DNA of 64,000 nt from Sphingomonas rubra (GCF_900115745.1 NZ_FOXP01000009.1:62001-126000); one strand, 5' to 3'; counted from the first letter of the stretch, positions 33,080 to 42,717 are shown. The notes: generated from the letters alone by a model not told the origin. Translations and numbers: made by a program.

Positions 33080-35503
33080 TCACCCCCGCAAGGTCGCGCC
33101 CAGCTTCGCCGCCGCCGCGACGACCTTGTCGGCGACGGCCTTCAGGTCGGCATCGGTGTAGCTCTTCTCCGACGGCTGAAGCACGATCTCGACCGCCATC
33201 GATCGCTCGTCCTCCCGCTCGAACAGGTCGAACACGCGCGCCGCCACGATGTTAACCTTGTCGGCACCGCGAACGGCGCGGACCAGCGCGTCGGCGGCAA
33301 GGCCGGTCGGGACGATGAAGGCGAAGTCGCGGCGCACCGGCTGGAGCGCGGGCGGCGCGTAGGGCGCGCGGGCGAGACCGCTTCCCCGCTTGGCCGGCAG
33401 CGCGTCCAGGTACAGCTCGACCGCGGCGATCGGCCCATCGAGGTCGAATGCCTTGAGCAGGCTGGGGTGAAGCATGCCGAAGCGTGCCAGGATCGTCTTG
33501 GGGCCGAGGCGCAGCGTGCCCGAGCGACCGGGATGCCATGCCTCCCCAGCCTCGCCTCCCTCGGCTTCGCTTGGGACGGGCATCACCTGGAGATTGTCGA
33601 CCGGCGCGCCGGCGGCGGCGAGCAGCGCCAGCGCTTCCGCCTTGGCATCGTAGGCATCGAACCCCGCTGCCTTGCCCTCGCGCCAGCCGCGCGGGCGTCG
33701 GTCGCCGGCCAGGACCAGCCCCAGCGTCGGCCGCTCGCCGTCCGCCAGGTAGCGGCGGCCGATCTCGAACAGGCGGACGCCGCCTTGCCCGCGCGCCAGG
33801 TTGCGGTGCGTCGCCGACAGCAGGCCGGGCAGCAGCGACGGGCGCATGACCTTCAGCTCCTCGCTGATCGGGTTGGCAAGGCTCCACGCGCCGCCGCCGA
33901 AGGGCGCCGCATCCCGCGCCGAGACGAAGCTCCAGGTCACCGCCTCGTCCAGCCCGCGCGCGGCGGCGGCGCGGCGGACCCGGCGTTCCAGCTTCTGCTC
34001 GGGCGTGGCGGTGGGGCGGGCGACGCCGGGCACGCGCGGCAGCGGCACGGCGGCGACGCGGTCGATCCCCTCGATGCGGATCACCTCCTCGACCAGGTCG
34101 GCGGGACCGTCGACGTCGCGGCGCCAGGTCGGCACGCGCACCGGCCAGCGCCCCTCGATCTGCGAGAACAGCGCGTCGCTATATGCGTCGGCATGGTCGA
34201 TCGCGCCGACCGAGAAGCCGAGCGACAACAGGATGCGTGCCTGCCGCGCCGCCGGCACGGCGAGGCCGCCGAGCGTGCGGCAGAGGTCCGGGTCGTAGGA
34301 GATGACCCGCGGCTCCACCGGCGGGCTGCCGGCGCGCGTCACCTCGCTGGGCGTGCCGCCGCACAGATCGACGACGAGGCGGGTGGCGATGGCGAGGCCG
34401 TCGTCGAGGAAAGCGGGGTCGACGCCGCGCTCGAACCGCTGGCGCGCGTCGCTGGTCAGGGCGAGCGCCTGGCCGGTGCGGGCGATGCCGTCCGGGTCGA
34501 AATAGGCGCACTCGATCAGCACGTCGGTGGTGGCGGGCGTGACGCCCGAATGCTCGCCGCCCATGATGCCGCCGATGTCGTGCACGGCCGCGTCGTCGGC
34601 GATCACGGTCATGCCCGCGGACAGGCGGTACGTCTTGCCGTTGAGCGCCAGTACCTCCTCGCCCTCCGTCGCGGCGCGCGCGACGAGCGGCCCGGCGAGC
34701 GTCGCGCGGTCGTAGACGTGCAACGGCCGGCCGAGGTCGATCATCAAATAGTTGGTGATGTCGACCAGCGTGGAGATCGGCTTCTGGCCGATCGCGGTCA
34801 GGCGGCGGCGCATCCACTCGGGCGAGTCGCCGTTGGTCACGCCGGAGACGTTCTGCGCGAAGAGGGCAGGGCAGCCGGGGGTGTCGGTGCGCACCGCGGG
34901 CCCGGCGCCGCTGGCGGCGACCGGCTCCGCCGCCAGCGGCTTGAGCGTGCCGAGACCGGCGGCGGCGAGATCGCGGGCGATGCCGCGGACCCCCATGCAA
35001 TCCTGGCGATTGGGGGTGATCGACACGTCGATAACGGGATCGGTCAGGCCCGCATAGCTGGCGTAGCTCTCGCCCACGGGCGCGTCCTCGGGCAGCTCGA
35101 TGATGCCGTCATGGCCCTCGCCGATCTGGAGCTCGCGCGCGGAGCACATCATGCCGTTCGACTCGACGCCGCGGATCGCGGCGACCTTCAGCGTGATGTC
35201 GGCGCCGGGGACGTAGGTGCCGGGCGCGCCGAACACGCCGACCAGACCGGCGCGCGCGTTGGGCGCACCGCAGACGACCTGAAGGGGGCCGTTGCCGGCA
35301 TCGACCTGGAGCACCTGAAGCTTGTCGGCCTGCGGGTGCCGCTCGGCGGAGAGCACGCGCGCGACGGTGAAGGGGGCGAGCGCCTCGCCGGGATCGGCGA
35401 CGCCTTCCACCTCCAGCCCGACGCGCGTCAGCGTGCGGAGGATCGTGTCGAGGTCGGCTTCGGTATCGAGATGGTCGCGGAGCCAGGAGAGCGTGAACTT
35501 CAT
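33080..35503 (-). CDS. pheT: Phenylalanine-tRNA ligase beta subunit
   Basis: The 807-residue beta subunit of the alpha2-beta2 synthetase that charges tRNA-Phe. The order is normal: an N-terminal EMAP/tRNA-binding-like domain (MKFTLSWLRDHLDT; VVCGAPNARAG), the B3/B4 editing domain, B5, the catalytic-like core, and the C-terminal ferredoxin-fold anticodon-binding domain (PYAPPALQPVRRDFAFIVP...EKSYTDADLKAVADK). One oddity: at about 641-652 the sequence VPSEAEGGEAGEAWHPG replaces the short loop usually seen before the conserved HPGRSG; the first part looks like a translated repeat. It follows pheS after a repeat of about 100 bases. Confidence 0.96.
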   Translation of the reverse strand: MKFTLSWLRDHLDTEADLDTILRTLTRVGLEVEGVADPGEALAPFTVARVLSAERHPQADKLQVLQVDAGNGPLQVVCGAPNARAGLVGVFGAPGTYVPGADITLKVAAIRGVESNGMMCSARELQIGEGHDGIIELPEDAPVGESYASYAGLTDPVIDVSITPNRQDCMGVRGIARDLAAAGLGTLKPLAAEPVAASGAGPAVRTDTPGCPALFAQNVSGVTNGDSPEWMRRRLTAIGQKPISTLVDITNYLMIDLGRPLHVYDRATLAGPLVARAATEGEEVLALNGKTYRLSAGMTVIADDAAVHDIGGIMGGEHSGVTPATTDVLIECAYFDPDGIARTGQALALTSDARQRFERGVDPAFLDDGLAIATRLVVDLCGGTPSEVTRAGSPPVEPRVISYDPDLCRTLGGLAVPAARQARILLSLGFSVGAIDHADAYSDALFSQIEGRWPVRVPTWRRDVDGPADLVEEVIRIEGIDRVAAVPLPRVPGVARPTATPEQKLERRVRRAAAARGLDEAVTWSFVSARDAAPFGGGAWSLANPISEELKVMRPSLLPGLLSATHRNLARGQGGVRLFEIGRRYLADGERPTLGLVLAGDRRPRGWREGKAAGFDAYDAKAEALALLAAAGAPVDNLQVMPVPSEAEGGEAGEAWHPGRSGTLRLGPKTILARFGMLHPSLLKAFDLDGPIAAVELYLDALPAKRGSGLARAPYAPPALQPVRRDFAFIVPTGLAADALVRAVRGADKVNIVAARVFDLFEREDERSMAVEIVLQPSEKSYTDADLKAVADKVVAAAAKLGATLRG

Positions 35504-35512
35504 TTCGGACCC

Positions 35513-35594
35513 CTCACCCCGGCGCGGGCCGGGGTCTTTCTGTTGGCGGGCGGTGTGGCCGCCCCGGGGAGACCCCGGCCTCGGCCGGGGCGAC
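35513..35594. repeat. Palindromic repeat between pheS and pheT
   Basis: CACCCCGGCGCGGGCCGGGG (from 35515) and GACCCCGGCCTCGGCCGGGG (to 35590) are imperfect inverted copies around a short spacer. The repeat fills nearly all of the pheS-pheT gap. If it folds in the transcript it could tune the ratio of the two subunits, which must be equal. Confidence 0.65.
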
Positions 35595-35609
35595 GTTGGT
35601 GGCGGGAGG

Positions 35610-36755
35610 CTAGGCCGCGGCGCCGATGCCGCCCGACAACGTCGGCACGTCGAGCGCGGAGAAGCCGTAATGCTTCAGCCAGCGAATATCGCCGTCGAAG
35701 AAGGCGCGCAGATCGTCGATCCCGTATTTCAGCATCGCCAGCCGATCGATGCCGCAGCCGAAGGCGAAGCCCTGCCACTCGGCAGGGTCGAGGCCGCAGG
35801 CGGCGATCACCTTGGGGTGGACCATGCCGCTGCCCAGCACCTCCATCCAGCCGCCGTTCGGGCCGTCGCCCCTCATCTTATCTGGGTCGCCACCGATGAC
35901 GCGCTTGCCCTTGGTCCAGGTGTAGCCGACATCGACCTCCGCCGAGGGTTCGGTGAAGGGGAAGTAGCTGGGGCGCAGGCGAAGCACGATGTCGTCGCGC
36001 TCGAAGAACGCCTTCAGGAAGGTCTCCAGCGTCCATTTGAGGTGACCCAGCGTAATGCCGCGGTCGATCACCAGCCCCTCGACCTGGTGGAACATCGGCG
36101 TGTGCGTGGCGTCCGAGTCGGAACGGTAGGTGCGGCCGGGCGCGATGATGCGGATCGGCGGCTTGTTCGCCAGCATGGTGCGGATCTGCACGGGGCTGGT
36201 GTGGGTGCGCAGCAGCGACACGGTGGTGCGTTCGTCGGCGGTGCCGGCCGCCTTCGCGTCGACGCCCTGTTGCAGGTAGAAGGTGTCGTGCATCGCGCGC
36301 GCAGGATGCGTGTCGGGGATGTTGAGCGCGGAAAAATTGTGCCAGTCCGTCTCCATCTCCGGCCCCGTCGCCACCGCGAAGCCCAGGTCGGCGAAGATTT
36401 CCGACAGTTCGTCCATGACCTGGCTGACCGGATGGATCGTGCCGGCGGGTGCCGCGTCGACCGGCAGCGTCATGTCCAGCGTCTCGGTGGCGAGGCGCGC
36501 GTTCAGCGCGGCCGCTTCCAACGCGTCCTTGCGGGCGGCGATCGCGGCGGCAACGGCCTCGCGCAGGCCCTGGATGCGCGGACCCTCGACCTGGCGCTGG
36601 TCGGGGCTCATGGCGCCGAGCGTCTTCAGCAGCTGCGTGATCCGCCCCTGCTTGCCGAGCGCGTCGACGCGGACCACGTCCAGCGCGTCGAGTCCCGGAG
36701 AGGCGGCCACGGCGGCGAGCATCTGCTCGCGCATCTGGTCGAGGTCGTCAGTCAC
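35610..36755 (-). CDS. pheS: Phenylalanine-tRNA ligase alpha subunit
   Basis: The 381-residue catalytic alpha subunit. The N-terminal coiled-coil arm (about 1-90) that grips tRNA is followed by the class II core: motif 1 region [19 protein letters not shown], motif 2 [32 protein letters not shown], and motif 3 [20 protein letters not shown] at 36755 gives VTDDLDQ, the expected family start; another in-frame GTG at 36767 would add four residues. The start overlaps the end of the GIY-YIG gene by eight bases, so pheS is coupled to it. Confidence 0.96.
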   Translation of the reverse strand: MTDDLDQMREQMLAAVAASPGLDALDVVRVDALGKQGRITQLLKTLGAMSPDQRQVEGPRIQGLREAVAAAIAARKDALEAAALNARLATETLDMTLPVDAAPAGTIHPVSQVMDELSEIFADLGFAVATGPEMETDWHNFSALNIPDTHPARAMHDTFYLQQGVDAKAAGTADERTTVSLLRTHTSPVQIRTMLANKPPIRIIAPGRTYRSDSDATHTPMFHQVEGLVIDRGITLGHLKWTLETFLKAFFERDDIVLRLRPSYFPFTEPSAEVDVGYTWTKGKRVIGGDPDKMRGDGPNGGWMEVLGSGMVHPKVIAACGLDPAEWQGFAFGCGIDRLAMLKYGIDDLRAFFDGDIRWLKHYGFSALDVPTLSGGIGAAA

Positions 36756-37107
36756 GTCGCTTCTCACTATCGCCGATCACATCCGCCTTCGCGGGAATGC
36801 CGCGAGGAGGCAAGCCCAGCGCTGTTGCGAGATCGTCCCAATCGGGATTGTTCTCCTCGATCAGTCGGCACTTCCAATCGCGGTTCCACTTCTTCAACTG
36901 CTTCTCACGCGTGATCGCGGCATCCATCGTGTCTGCCACGGCATACCAGACGAGGCGATCGACACGGTAGCGTGCCGTGAAACCGGAGATCGATCTCTCT
37001 CGGTGCTGCGAGACACGAGCGAGGAGATTCGAGGTAACACCGACATACAGCGTGCCGTGCCGACCGCTGGCAAGCAGGTAAACGCAAGGCTGGAAGTTCT
37101 CGCGCAT
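36748..37107 (-). CDS. GIY-YIG nuclease-domain protein
   Basis: A 119-residue single-domain protein of the small UPF0213/YhbQ-like GIY-YIG group. The two strand motifs read VYL (9-11) and YVG (21-23), followed by R31 in LLARVSQHR and a C-terminal tail. A catalytic glutamate is plausible in the [12 protein letters not shown] segment. Such small members are common near other genes, often in many copies, with no firmly known role. Here it sits between rplT and pheS, after the rplT terminator and a repeat, so it starts a transcript that runs into pheS. Confidence 0.87.
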   Translation of the reverse strand: MRENFQPCVYLLASGRHGTLYVGVTSNLLARVSQHRERSISGFTARYRVDRLVWYAVADTMDAAITREKQLKKWNRDWKCRLIEENNPDWDDLATALGLPPRGIPAKADVIGDSEKRRD

Positions 37108-37123
37108 CGTTCGCTCTCTCCTC

Positions 37124-37220
37124 CGTCATCCCCGCGCAGGCGGGGATCCAGACGCGTTGCCATTCCCGCTAGAAGTACAGCCGTTCGTACATCTGGATCC
37201 CCGCCTGCGCGGGGATGACG
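37124..37220. repeat. Palindromic repeat upstream of the GIY-YIG gene
   Basis: CGTCATCCCCGCGCAGGCGG at 37124 mirrors CCGCCTGCGCGGGGATGACG ending at 37220, and GGATCCAGACG / ATCTGGATCC continue the pairing. It is a near-perfect inverted repeat with about 40 bases in the loop. Confidence 0.75.
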
Positions 37221-37251
37221 GGGATCGCGAGAAGGGCCGGGGAGCTAAATC

Positions 37252-37282
37252 AAAAAGGGCGCCGGTGTTGCCACCGGCGCCC
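37252..37282 (-). terminator. Strong Rho-independent terminator after rplT
   Basis: An 11-bp perfect stem, GGGCGCCGGTG (37257-37267) with CACCGGCGCCC (37272-37282), and a 4-base loop. On the minus strand it is followed by five T residues (37252-37256). It ends the rpmI-rplT transcript 28 bases after the rplT stop. Confidence 0.92.
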
Positions 37283-37309
37283 CTTCGTCTCACCTCGGAT
37301 CAGCCGGCG

Positions 37310-37681
37310 TTACGCCGCCTGCTCCTGGGGCAAGGCCGCCTTGGCCTGCGCGATGATGGCGGAGAACGCCTCGCCCTCGTGCATGGCGATGTCGGCCAGG
37401 ACCTTCCGGTCGAGCTCGATCCCCGCCAGCTTCAGGCCGTGCATGAACTGCGAGTAGGTCAGGCCCTCGGCGCGGACGCCGGCGTTGATGCGCTGGATCC
37501 AGAGGCCGCGGAACGTGCGCTTCTTCACCTTGCGGTCGCGATAGGCGTACTGGCCGGCCTTCTCGACTGCCTGCCGCGCGATGCGGATGGTGTTCTTGCG
37601 ACGGCCGTAATAGCCCTTCGCCTGTTCCAGGATGTTCTTGTGCTTGGCGCGGGTGGTTACACCCCTCTTGACGCGTGCCAT
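37310..37681 (-). CDS. rplT: 50S ribosomal protein L20
   Basis: A 123-residue L20, an early assembly protein of the large ribosomal subunit. It starts [31 protein letters not shown]... as usual and carries [20 protein letters not shown] in the globular part. Followed by a strong terminator. Preceded by rpmI with a 14-base gap and an AGGAGGT-type ribosome site. The common third partner, infC, is not upstream here. Confidence 0.97.
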   Translation of the reverse strand: MARVKRGVTTRAKHKNILEQAKGYYGRRKNTIRIARQAVEKAGQYAYRDRKVKKRTFRGLWIQRINAGVRAEGLTYSQFMHGLKLAGIELDRKVLADIAMHEGEAFSAIIAQAKAALPQEQAA

Positions 37682-37695
37682 ATGGTGTTACCTCC

Positions 37696-37899
37696 TCAAC
37701 CGAGACCGTACGGAGCCCAGGCCTTCACCGCCGCGGTGTCGGCCTTCGACAGCACCTTGGTGCCGCGATTCTGGCGGATGTACTTGCCGTTGTGGTGCAA
37801 CAGGCGGTGGCGCTTGCCGGCGACGCCGTGCTTCAACAGACCGGTCGCGGTCAGCTTGAAGCGCTTCTTGACGCCGCTCTTCGTCTTCAGCTTGGGCAT
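37696..37899 (-). CDS. rpmI: 50S ribosomal protein L35
   Basis: A 67-residue L35 beginning MPKLKTKSGVKKRFKLTATG, with the basic KRHRLLHHNGKYIRQNRG middle. The ATG at 37899 is preceded by GGAGGAT. First gene of the rpmI-rplT transcript; its promoter must lie within the 160 bases shared with the divergent AsmA gene. Confidence 0.96.
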   Translation of the reverse strand: MPKLKTKSGVKKRFKLTATGLLKHGVAGKRHRLLHHNGKYIRQNRGTKVLSKADTAAVKAWAPYGLG

Positions 37900-38060
37900 T
37901 TTATCCTCCGATTGGAGCGACGAAACGAACAACCGCGGCAGCCCACACTGGCCGGGTCGTCCTTCCACTCGTCGCAAGGGAAGCGGGGCGCATAGCGGCG
38001 GCGGCGGCGGATTGCAACCGCGCTGGAACCGCCCGCGTGCCCGTGCGATACCGTATCGCC

Positions 38061-40175
38061 ATGGACGTGACGCGTAGCGACGAACCCACCCCCGCCCCCC
38101 CTTCGTCGCCCGCCACGCGCACGCGGCGACGGCGGATCATCCGCAACGTGCTGCTCGGCATCGTCGGCGCGATCGTCGCGGCCTGGCTGGTGCTGTTCGT
38201 CACCAAGGGGCGCTTCCTGAAGTCGCCGTTCCAGAACATCGTCGGCAAGCTGACCAACCGGACGGTCACCGTCGGCGGCGATTTCCAGCTCTACTTCGCG
38301 CCGTTCCGTATCAAGTTCACCGCCGAGAACCTGTCGATCTCCAACCCGTCCTACGCCACCCGGCCGAACCTGTTCCAGGCGGAGCGGATCGACGCGCGGA
38401 TCGCGCCGCTGTCGCTCCTGTTCGGCAAGCGCCGGATCTACTGGCTGGACCTGGTGAACGGCGCGGTCGATCTGGAGTGGAACGCGGCGCACGATGCCAA
38501 CACGTGGACGTTCAGCGAGAAGAAGGGCGGCGAGCCGCTGGAATTCCCGCGCATCGACGTGGCGACGGTGACCGGCACCACCGTCCGCTATCTCGACCCG
38601 CGCATGCAACTGCTCGCCGATCTGAAGGTCGACGACATCCGCTCGGTCGACGCGCAGATCGGGCGCGCGGTGGGCGTGGCGGGCGACGGTCGCATCCGCG
38701 GCACGCCGTTCACTGTCACCGCGCGCCTGTTGTCGCCTGACGCCACCGCCAACCGCGGCGAGAACAAGCTGGTCGCCCGCGCGCGAGCGGCGGGCAACGT
38801 GGTCGACCTGGGCGGCACCCTGCCCACGATTGCGGATATTGAGAACGTGCCGTTGCAGGTCCGCGCGCGCGGGTCCGACCTGTCGACGCTACTGGCGATC
38901 ATCGACGTCGCGCTGCCGCAGACCCGCCGCTACGACCTGCGCGGACGACTGGTGAAGGCGGGCGACGAATATCGCTTCACCCGGATCACCGGCCGCGCGG
39001 GCGGCACCGACCTGGCGGGGCGGCTGACGATCACCAACGGCGCGCGGCTGCACCTCGACTCGGTGCTCGCGACCAAGAGCCTGGACATCGTCGATGCGGC
39101 GCCGTTCATCGGCTACAATCCCGATATCGTCGCGACCAAGGGCGCGGTGGCGGCGGCGCGGGCGACCGGTGCCGCGCCCCAGCGGCTGATGCCCGACGCC
39201 GCCTTCCCGATCGCCACCATGCAGCGCTTCGACGCCGACCTGAAATGGACGATCGGGCAGGTGAAGTCGCGCAACATCCCGATCAGCAACGTCGACCTGA
39301 CGCTCGACCTGGAGCGCGGGCGGCTGGCGCTGTCGCCGCTGACCTTCGCCATGGCGCGCGGCAACGTCGCCTCCGACGTGATCTTCGACACGCGACCGCG
39401 GCCGAGCGCCGTCTCCTACGACATCCGCATCGCGCCGACGCCGATGAGCCGGCTGCTGGCGGGTTACGGCGTGATCGAGGCGGGGACGACCGGCACGATC
39501 AGGGGGCGCATCGAGCTGAAGGGCCGCGGCGACACGATCCACGATTCACTCAGCACGTCGCGCGGGCGGATCGCGTTCGTGATGCCGGCGGGCACCTTCT
39601 GGACGCGCAACGTGCAGCTGGCGGAGCTCGATCTCGGCACCTTCGCGCAGAAGATGTTCGAGGGCAAGCTGGAGAAGCCGGTCACGATCAACTGCGGGCT
39701 GATCGGCTTCACCGTCCGCAACGGCGTCGCGGCCGCGGACCCGATTCTGATCGACACCAGCAAGAACGTGATCGTCGGCCGCGGCGGCTTCTCGTTCCGC
39801 AACGAGGCGGTCGACCTGGCGATCCGCGCCGATTCCAAGAAGTTCTCGCTGTTCTCGGGCCAGTCGCCCGTGCGGCTCGGCGGTTATTTCTCCAGCCCCA
39901 CGCTCGGCGTGATCTCGCCCGAGCTGGTCGGGCGCGCCGGCGCGGCGCTGGGCCTATCGCTGGTGGCGACGCCGCTCGCGGGCGTGCTCGCCTTCGTCGA
40001 CGTGGGCGACGCCAAGGCGACCGCGTGCGGCCCGGTGCTGCGCGGCGCGACCGCCAAGGCGCAGCGGACGACGGAGGGCGAGACGCGCGAGGACGTCGGC
40101 AAGGGGACGACCGCGACCGGGGAGGATGGCAAGGTCGAGAAGAAGCAGCGCAAGAAGTTCCTGGGGATCTTTTGA
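38061..40175 (+). CDS. AsmA-family inner-membrane/periplasmic protein
   Basis: A 704-residue protein with a basic N-terminus, one membrane helix (about 29-47, NVLLGIVGAIVAAWLVLFV) and a large periplasmic part made of repeated beta strands. This is the AsmA / YhjG layout, related to bridge-like lipid-transfer proteins that move phospholipid to the outer membrane. Family patches are NLSISNPSYATRPNLFQAERI near the N-terminus and the C-terminal DLGTFAQKMFEGKLEKPVTINCGLIGF segment. The C-terminus is rich in Lys/Glu and disordered. The ATG at 38061 is used (MDVTRSDEP). Divergent from rpmI. Confidence 0.87.
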   Translation: MDVTRSDEPTPAPPSSPATRTRRRRIIRNVLLGIVGAIVAAWLVLFVTKGRFLKSPFQNIVGKLTNRTVTVGGDFQLYFAPFRIKFTAENLSISNPSYATRPNLFQAERIDARIAPLSLLFGKRRIYWLDLVNGAVDLEWNAAHDANTWTFSEKKGGEPLEFPRIDVATVTGTTVRYLDPRMQLLADLKVDDIRSVDAQIGRAVGVAGDGRIRGTPFTVTARLLSPDATANRGENKLVARARAAGNVVDLGGTLPTIADIENVPLQVRARGSDLSTLLAIIDVALPQTRRYDLRGRLVKAGDEYRFTRITGRAGGTDLAGRLTITNGARLHLDSVLATKSLDIVDAAPFIGYNPDIVATKGAVAAARATGAAPQRLMPDAAFPIATMQRFDADLKWTIGQVKSRNIPISNVDLTLDLERGRLALSPLTFAMARGNVASDVIFDTRPRPSAVSYDIRIAPTPMSRLLAGYGVIEAGTTGTIRGRIELKGRGDTIHDSLSTSRGRIAFVMPAGTFWTRNVQLAELDLGTFAQKMFEGKLEKPVTINCGLIGFTVRNGVAAADPILIDTSKNVIVGRGGFSFRNEAVDLAIRADSKKFSLFSGQSPVRLGGYFSSPTLGVISPELVGRAGAALGLSLVATPLAGVLAFVDVGDAKATACGPVLRGATAKAQRTTEGETREDVGKGTTATGEDGKVEKKQRKKFLGIF

Positions 40176-40206
40176 GCGGCCGTCATCCGGCCGACGCCGT
40201 CGATGC

Positions 40207-41007
40207 TCAGTGCGCGTGCGGCACCGCGCGCAACGCCTCCAGCACATCATCGGTACGGGCAGGATCGCCGATCGCCAGCACGTGCCCCTCGCTCGCCGCG
40301 GTGAGCGGGTCGCCGTTCCAATCGCACAGCCGCCCGCCCGCGCCCTCCACGATCGGTGCCAGCGCCGCGAAGTCGTGGAGCTTCAGCCCGCTCTCGCAGA
40401 CCAGGTCGAGATGCCCGCCGGCGAGCAGGCCGTAATTGTAGCAGTCGCCGCCGTAGACGATGCCGCGCCCGTCGCCGCTGGTCGCCGCGGCGAGGGCGGT
40501 GAAATGGCCGACATCGTCGTCGGCGAACAGATGCGGGCTGGTGGTGGCGAGCAGCGCGCCGCTTAGTTGCGGGCAGGCGCGCGTGCGCACGGGGGCGCCG
40601 TTGAACACGGTGGCCCGACCCGCCACGCCGACCCAGCGTTCGCGCTGCACCGGCTGGTCGATGATGCCGAGCACCGGCCAGCCATCTTCCAGCAGCGCGA
40701 TCAGCGTGCCGAAGATCGCGCGTCCGGCGACGAAGCTGCGCGTCCCGTCGATCGGATCGAGCACCCATTGCCGGCCGCTGACGCCCTGCTTGACCCCGTA
40801 TTCCTCGCCATGGATGCCGTCGCCCGAGCGTTCCGCCTCGATCAACCGGCGCATCGCCGCCTCGGCCTCGCGATCGGCGCGCGTCACCGGGGATTGATCG
40901 TCCTTCATCTCCACCCCGGCGTCCCGGCGGAAATAGGGTCGGATCACCTGGCCCGCGGCGTCGGCGAGCGCGTGGGCGAGATCGATGTCGGAGCGGGTGA
41001 CGGCCAT
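40207..41007 (-). CDS. hisN: Histidinol-phosphatase, inositol-monophosphatase type
   Basis: A 266-residue Mg2+-dependent phosphatase of the IMPase superfamily. Metal-binding motifs are E68-E in HGEEYG, D84-P-I-D87-G-T89 and a C-terminal KLHDFAALAPIVEGAGG in which the aspartate sits in the place of the family WD. The sequence GTRSFV after DPIDG rather than GTxNF points to the HisN branch, which dephosphorylates histidinol phosphate in histidine synthesis. Inositol monophosphatase activity cannot be excluded. Divergent from the peroxiredoxin gene. Confidence 0.85.
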   Translation of the reverse strand: MAVTRSDIDLAHALADAAGQVIRPYFRRDAGVEMKDDQSPVTRADREAEAAMRRLIEAERSGDGIHGEEYGVKQGVSGRQWVLDPIDGTRSFVAGRAIFGTLIALLEDGWPVLGIIDQPVQRERWVGVAGRATVFNGAPVRTRACPQLSGALLATTSPHLFADDDVGHFTALAAATSGDGRGIVYGGDCYNYGLLAGGHLDLVCESGLKLHDFAALAPIVEGAGGRLCDWNGDPLTAASEGHVLAIGDPARTDDVLEALRAVPHAH

Positions 41008-41075
41008 GCATCCCGCCTATCGCGTCGGGCGGACGGGCGCTACACCGTACGGCACTTCTCGCAAAGGACATGCCC

Positions 41076-41615
41076 ATGCGCCGTCTCGCCCTGCTCGCCG
41101 CACCGATCCTGTTCTGCGCCCTTTCCGGCCACGCGCTCGCGGCGCTCGCGCCCGGTGCGAAGGCGCCCGACTTCACGACGCGCGGTGCCGTGGCGGGCAA
41201 GGTGATCCCCGTCCACCTCGCCGAACAGCTCAAGAAGGGGCCGGTGGTGCTCTATTTCTTCCCGGCCGCCTATACCGGTGGCTGCAATGCGGAGGCGCAC
41301 GCCTTTGCCGAGGCGATCCCGCAGTTCCGCGCCGCCGGTGCGACGGTGATCGGCATGTCCGCCGACGACGTGGCGACGCTCGCGCGCTTCTCGGCGGAAA
41401 AATGCGCCGGCAAGTTCGCGGTGGCGAGTGCCGGGCCCAAGGTGATCGCCGGCTATGACGTGGCGCTCGGCAAGCAAGTCGCGGGGCGCGACGTCACCAA
41501 GCGGACCAGCTACGTCATTGATCGCTCAGGGCGGGTCGTCTTCGTACACGACGACATGAACCCTGCCGAACACGTCGCGCAAACACTTGCAGCGGTAAAG
41601 AAGTTGCCCCGATGA
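41076..41615 (+). CDS. Exported peroxiredoxin (AhpC/TSA, Bcp-like)
   Basis: A 179-residue thiol peroxidase with a signal peptide (MRRLALLAAPILFCALSGHALA), so it acts outside the cytoplasm. The peroxidatic site is PAAYTGGC70: Pro, Thr and Cys of the PxxxTxxC motif, with C70. A second cysteine in AEKCAGKF could resolve the disulfide. The ATG at 41076 has AAAGGA at a good distance; the ATG two codons earlier is too close to it. Reductant unknown. It is followed by the GGDEF gene on the same strand. Confidence 0.85.
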   Translation: MRRLALLAAPILFCALSGHALAALAPGAKAPDFTTRGAVAGKVIPVHLAEQLKKGPVVLYFFPAAYTGGCNAEAHAFAEAIPQFRAAGATVIGMSADDVATLARFSAEKCAGKFAVASAGPKVIAGYDVALGKQVAGRDVTKRTSYVIDRSGRVVFVHDDMNPAEHVAQTLAAVKKLPR

Positions 41616-41681
41616 TGGGTCGATTTCGGTTCTAGTTACTTTTCACTAACCGGGGGCGGTCTAACCCGTGATCGGGGATCG

Positions 41682-42704
41682 ATGGGGGACGGCATGGGAG
41701 GTGCGGCGATACGGAACGCGAGCGCGGGCGATCTCTACGCCTGTATCGGCGCCTTCCTGGTCGCCCATCGCCTCAGTCCCGATCCGCTGCATTACGCCTT
41801 CGCGCACGCCGCGCTGAGCGGCACCGATCCCGCGCTGGCGGCGGAGGTGCAGCGGCTGACTGATGGCGGGTTCCGGCTGACCCAGGCGGACGTGATGCGC
41901 CTGGCCGGCACTGTCTCCGGCGCACCCGCGCTGCCCGATCGCAGCCGGCACGTCGCCGATACGACCGGATCGGTGCTCGCGGCGGCAGCGCAGATGCAGG
42001 TGGACGGCTTTGCCGAGATCGTGCGCGGCATACATGACGACACCAAGGGGTTCGGCCGCGACCTCGCGGTCAGCGTCGCGACGATCGAGCAGACGCCGAC
42101 GGGCGGTCGCGCGGAGGTGGCGAGAATCGCCGGCGCGATGATCCGGCGCGTTCGCGATTCGGAGGAGCGGCTGGCGCGGGCGACCGACGAGGCCGACGCC
42201 TTGCGCGCCAAGCTGGCCGATGCGCACGCGGTCGCCCGCCGTGATCCGCTGACCGGACTGGCCAACCGCCTGGCGCTGTCGGAGGCGCTGGCGGCGCGCG
42301 ACGGGACGCACTGCCTGGCGCTGTGCGACGTCGATCGCTTCAAGGCCATCAACGACGCGCACGGCCACAATGTCGGCGACCGTGTGCTGCGGGCCATCGC
42401 CGACACGCTGGCGTCAATCTGCGACGGTCACCTGGTGACGCGCCACGGCGGCGAGGAGTTCGCAGTGCTGATGACGGGCACCACCATTGCCCAGGCCGTG
42501 GCGTTGATCGATTCGGCTCGTGCGGCGGTGTCGACCCGCCGGCTGCGCACCCGCGAGACCGACGCGCCGATCGGCGCCGTCACCTTCTCCGCCGGGGTCA
42601 CCGCGATGCGGCACGACGAGGCCGTCGAGCAGGTGTTCGATCGCGCCGACCGGCTGCTCTACACCGCCAAGGCGCAAGGGCGGGACCGCACCTGCGCCGA
42701 ATAG
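41682..42704 (+). CDS. Diguanylate cyclase (GGDEF domain)
   Basis: A 340-residue soluble protein. The last 160 residues are a GGDEF domain: DPLTGLANRLALSEAL, DVDRFKAINDAHGHNVGD and the active-site loop RHGGEEFAVL at about 256-260, so c-di-GMP synthesis is expected. There is no RxxD inhibition site just before the loop, so product feedback may be missing. The N-terminal half (about 1-165) is helical, with no recognised sensor domain and no membrane segment. A PilZ-domain gene lies about 10 kb downstream, but no direct link can be shown. Confidence 0.88.
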   Translation: MGDGMGGAAIRNASAGDLYACIGAFLVAHRLSPDPLHYAFAHAALSGTDPALAAEVQRLTDGGFRLTQADVMRLAGTVSGAPALPDRSRHVADTTGSVLAAAAQMQVDGFAEIVRGIHDDTKGFGRDLAVSVATIEQTPTGGRAEVARIAGAMIRRVRDSEERLARATDEADALRAKLADAHAVARRDPLTGLANRLALSEALAARDGTHCLALCDVDRFKAINDAHGHNVGDRVLRAIADTLASICDGHLVTRHGGEEFAVLMTGTTIAQAVALIDSARAAVSTRRLRTRETDAPIGAVTFSAGVTAMRHDEAVEQVFDRADRLLYTAKAQGRDRTCAE

Positions 42705-42717
42705 CGTGTCGACGACG

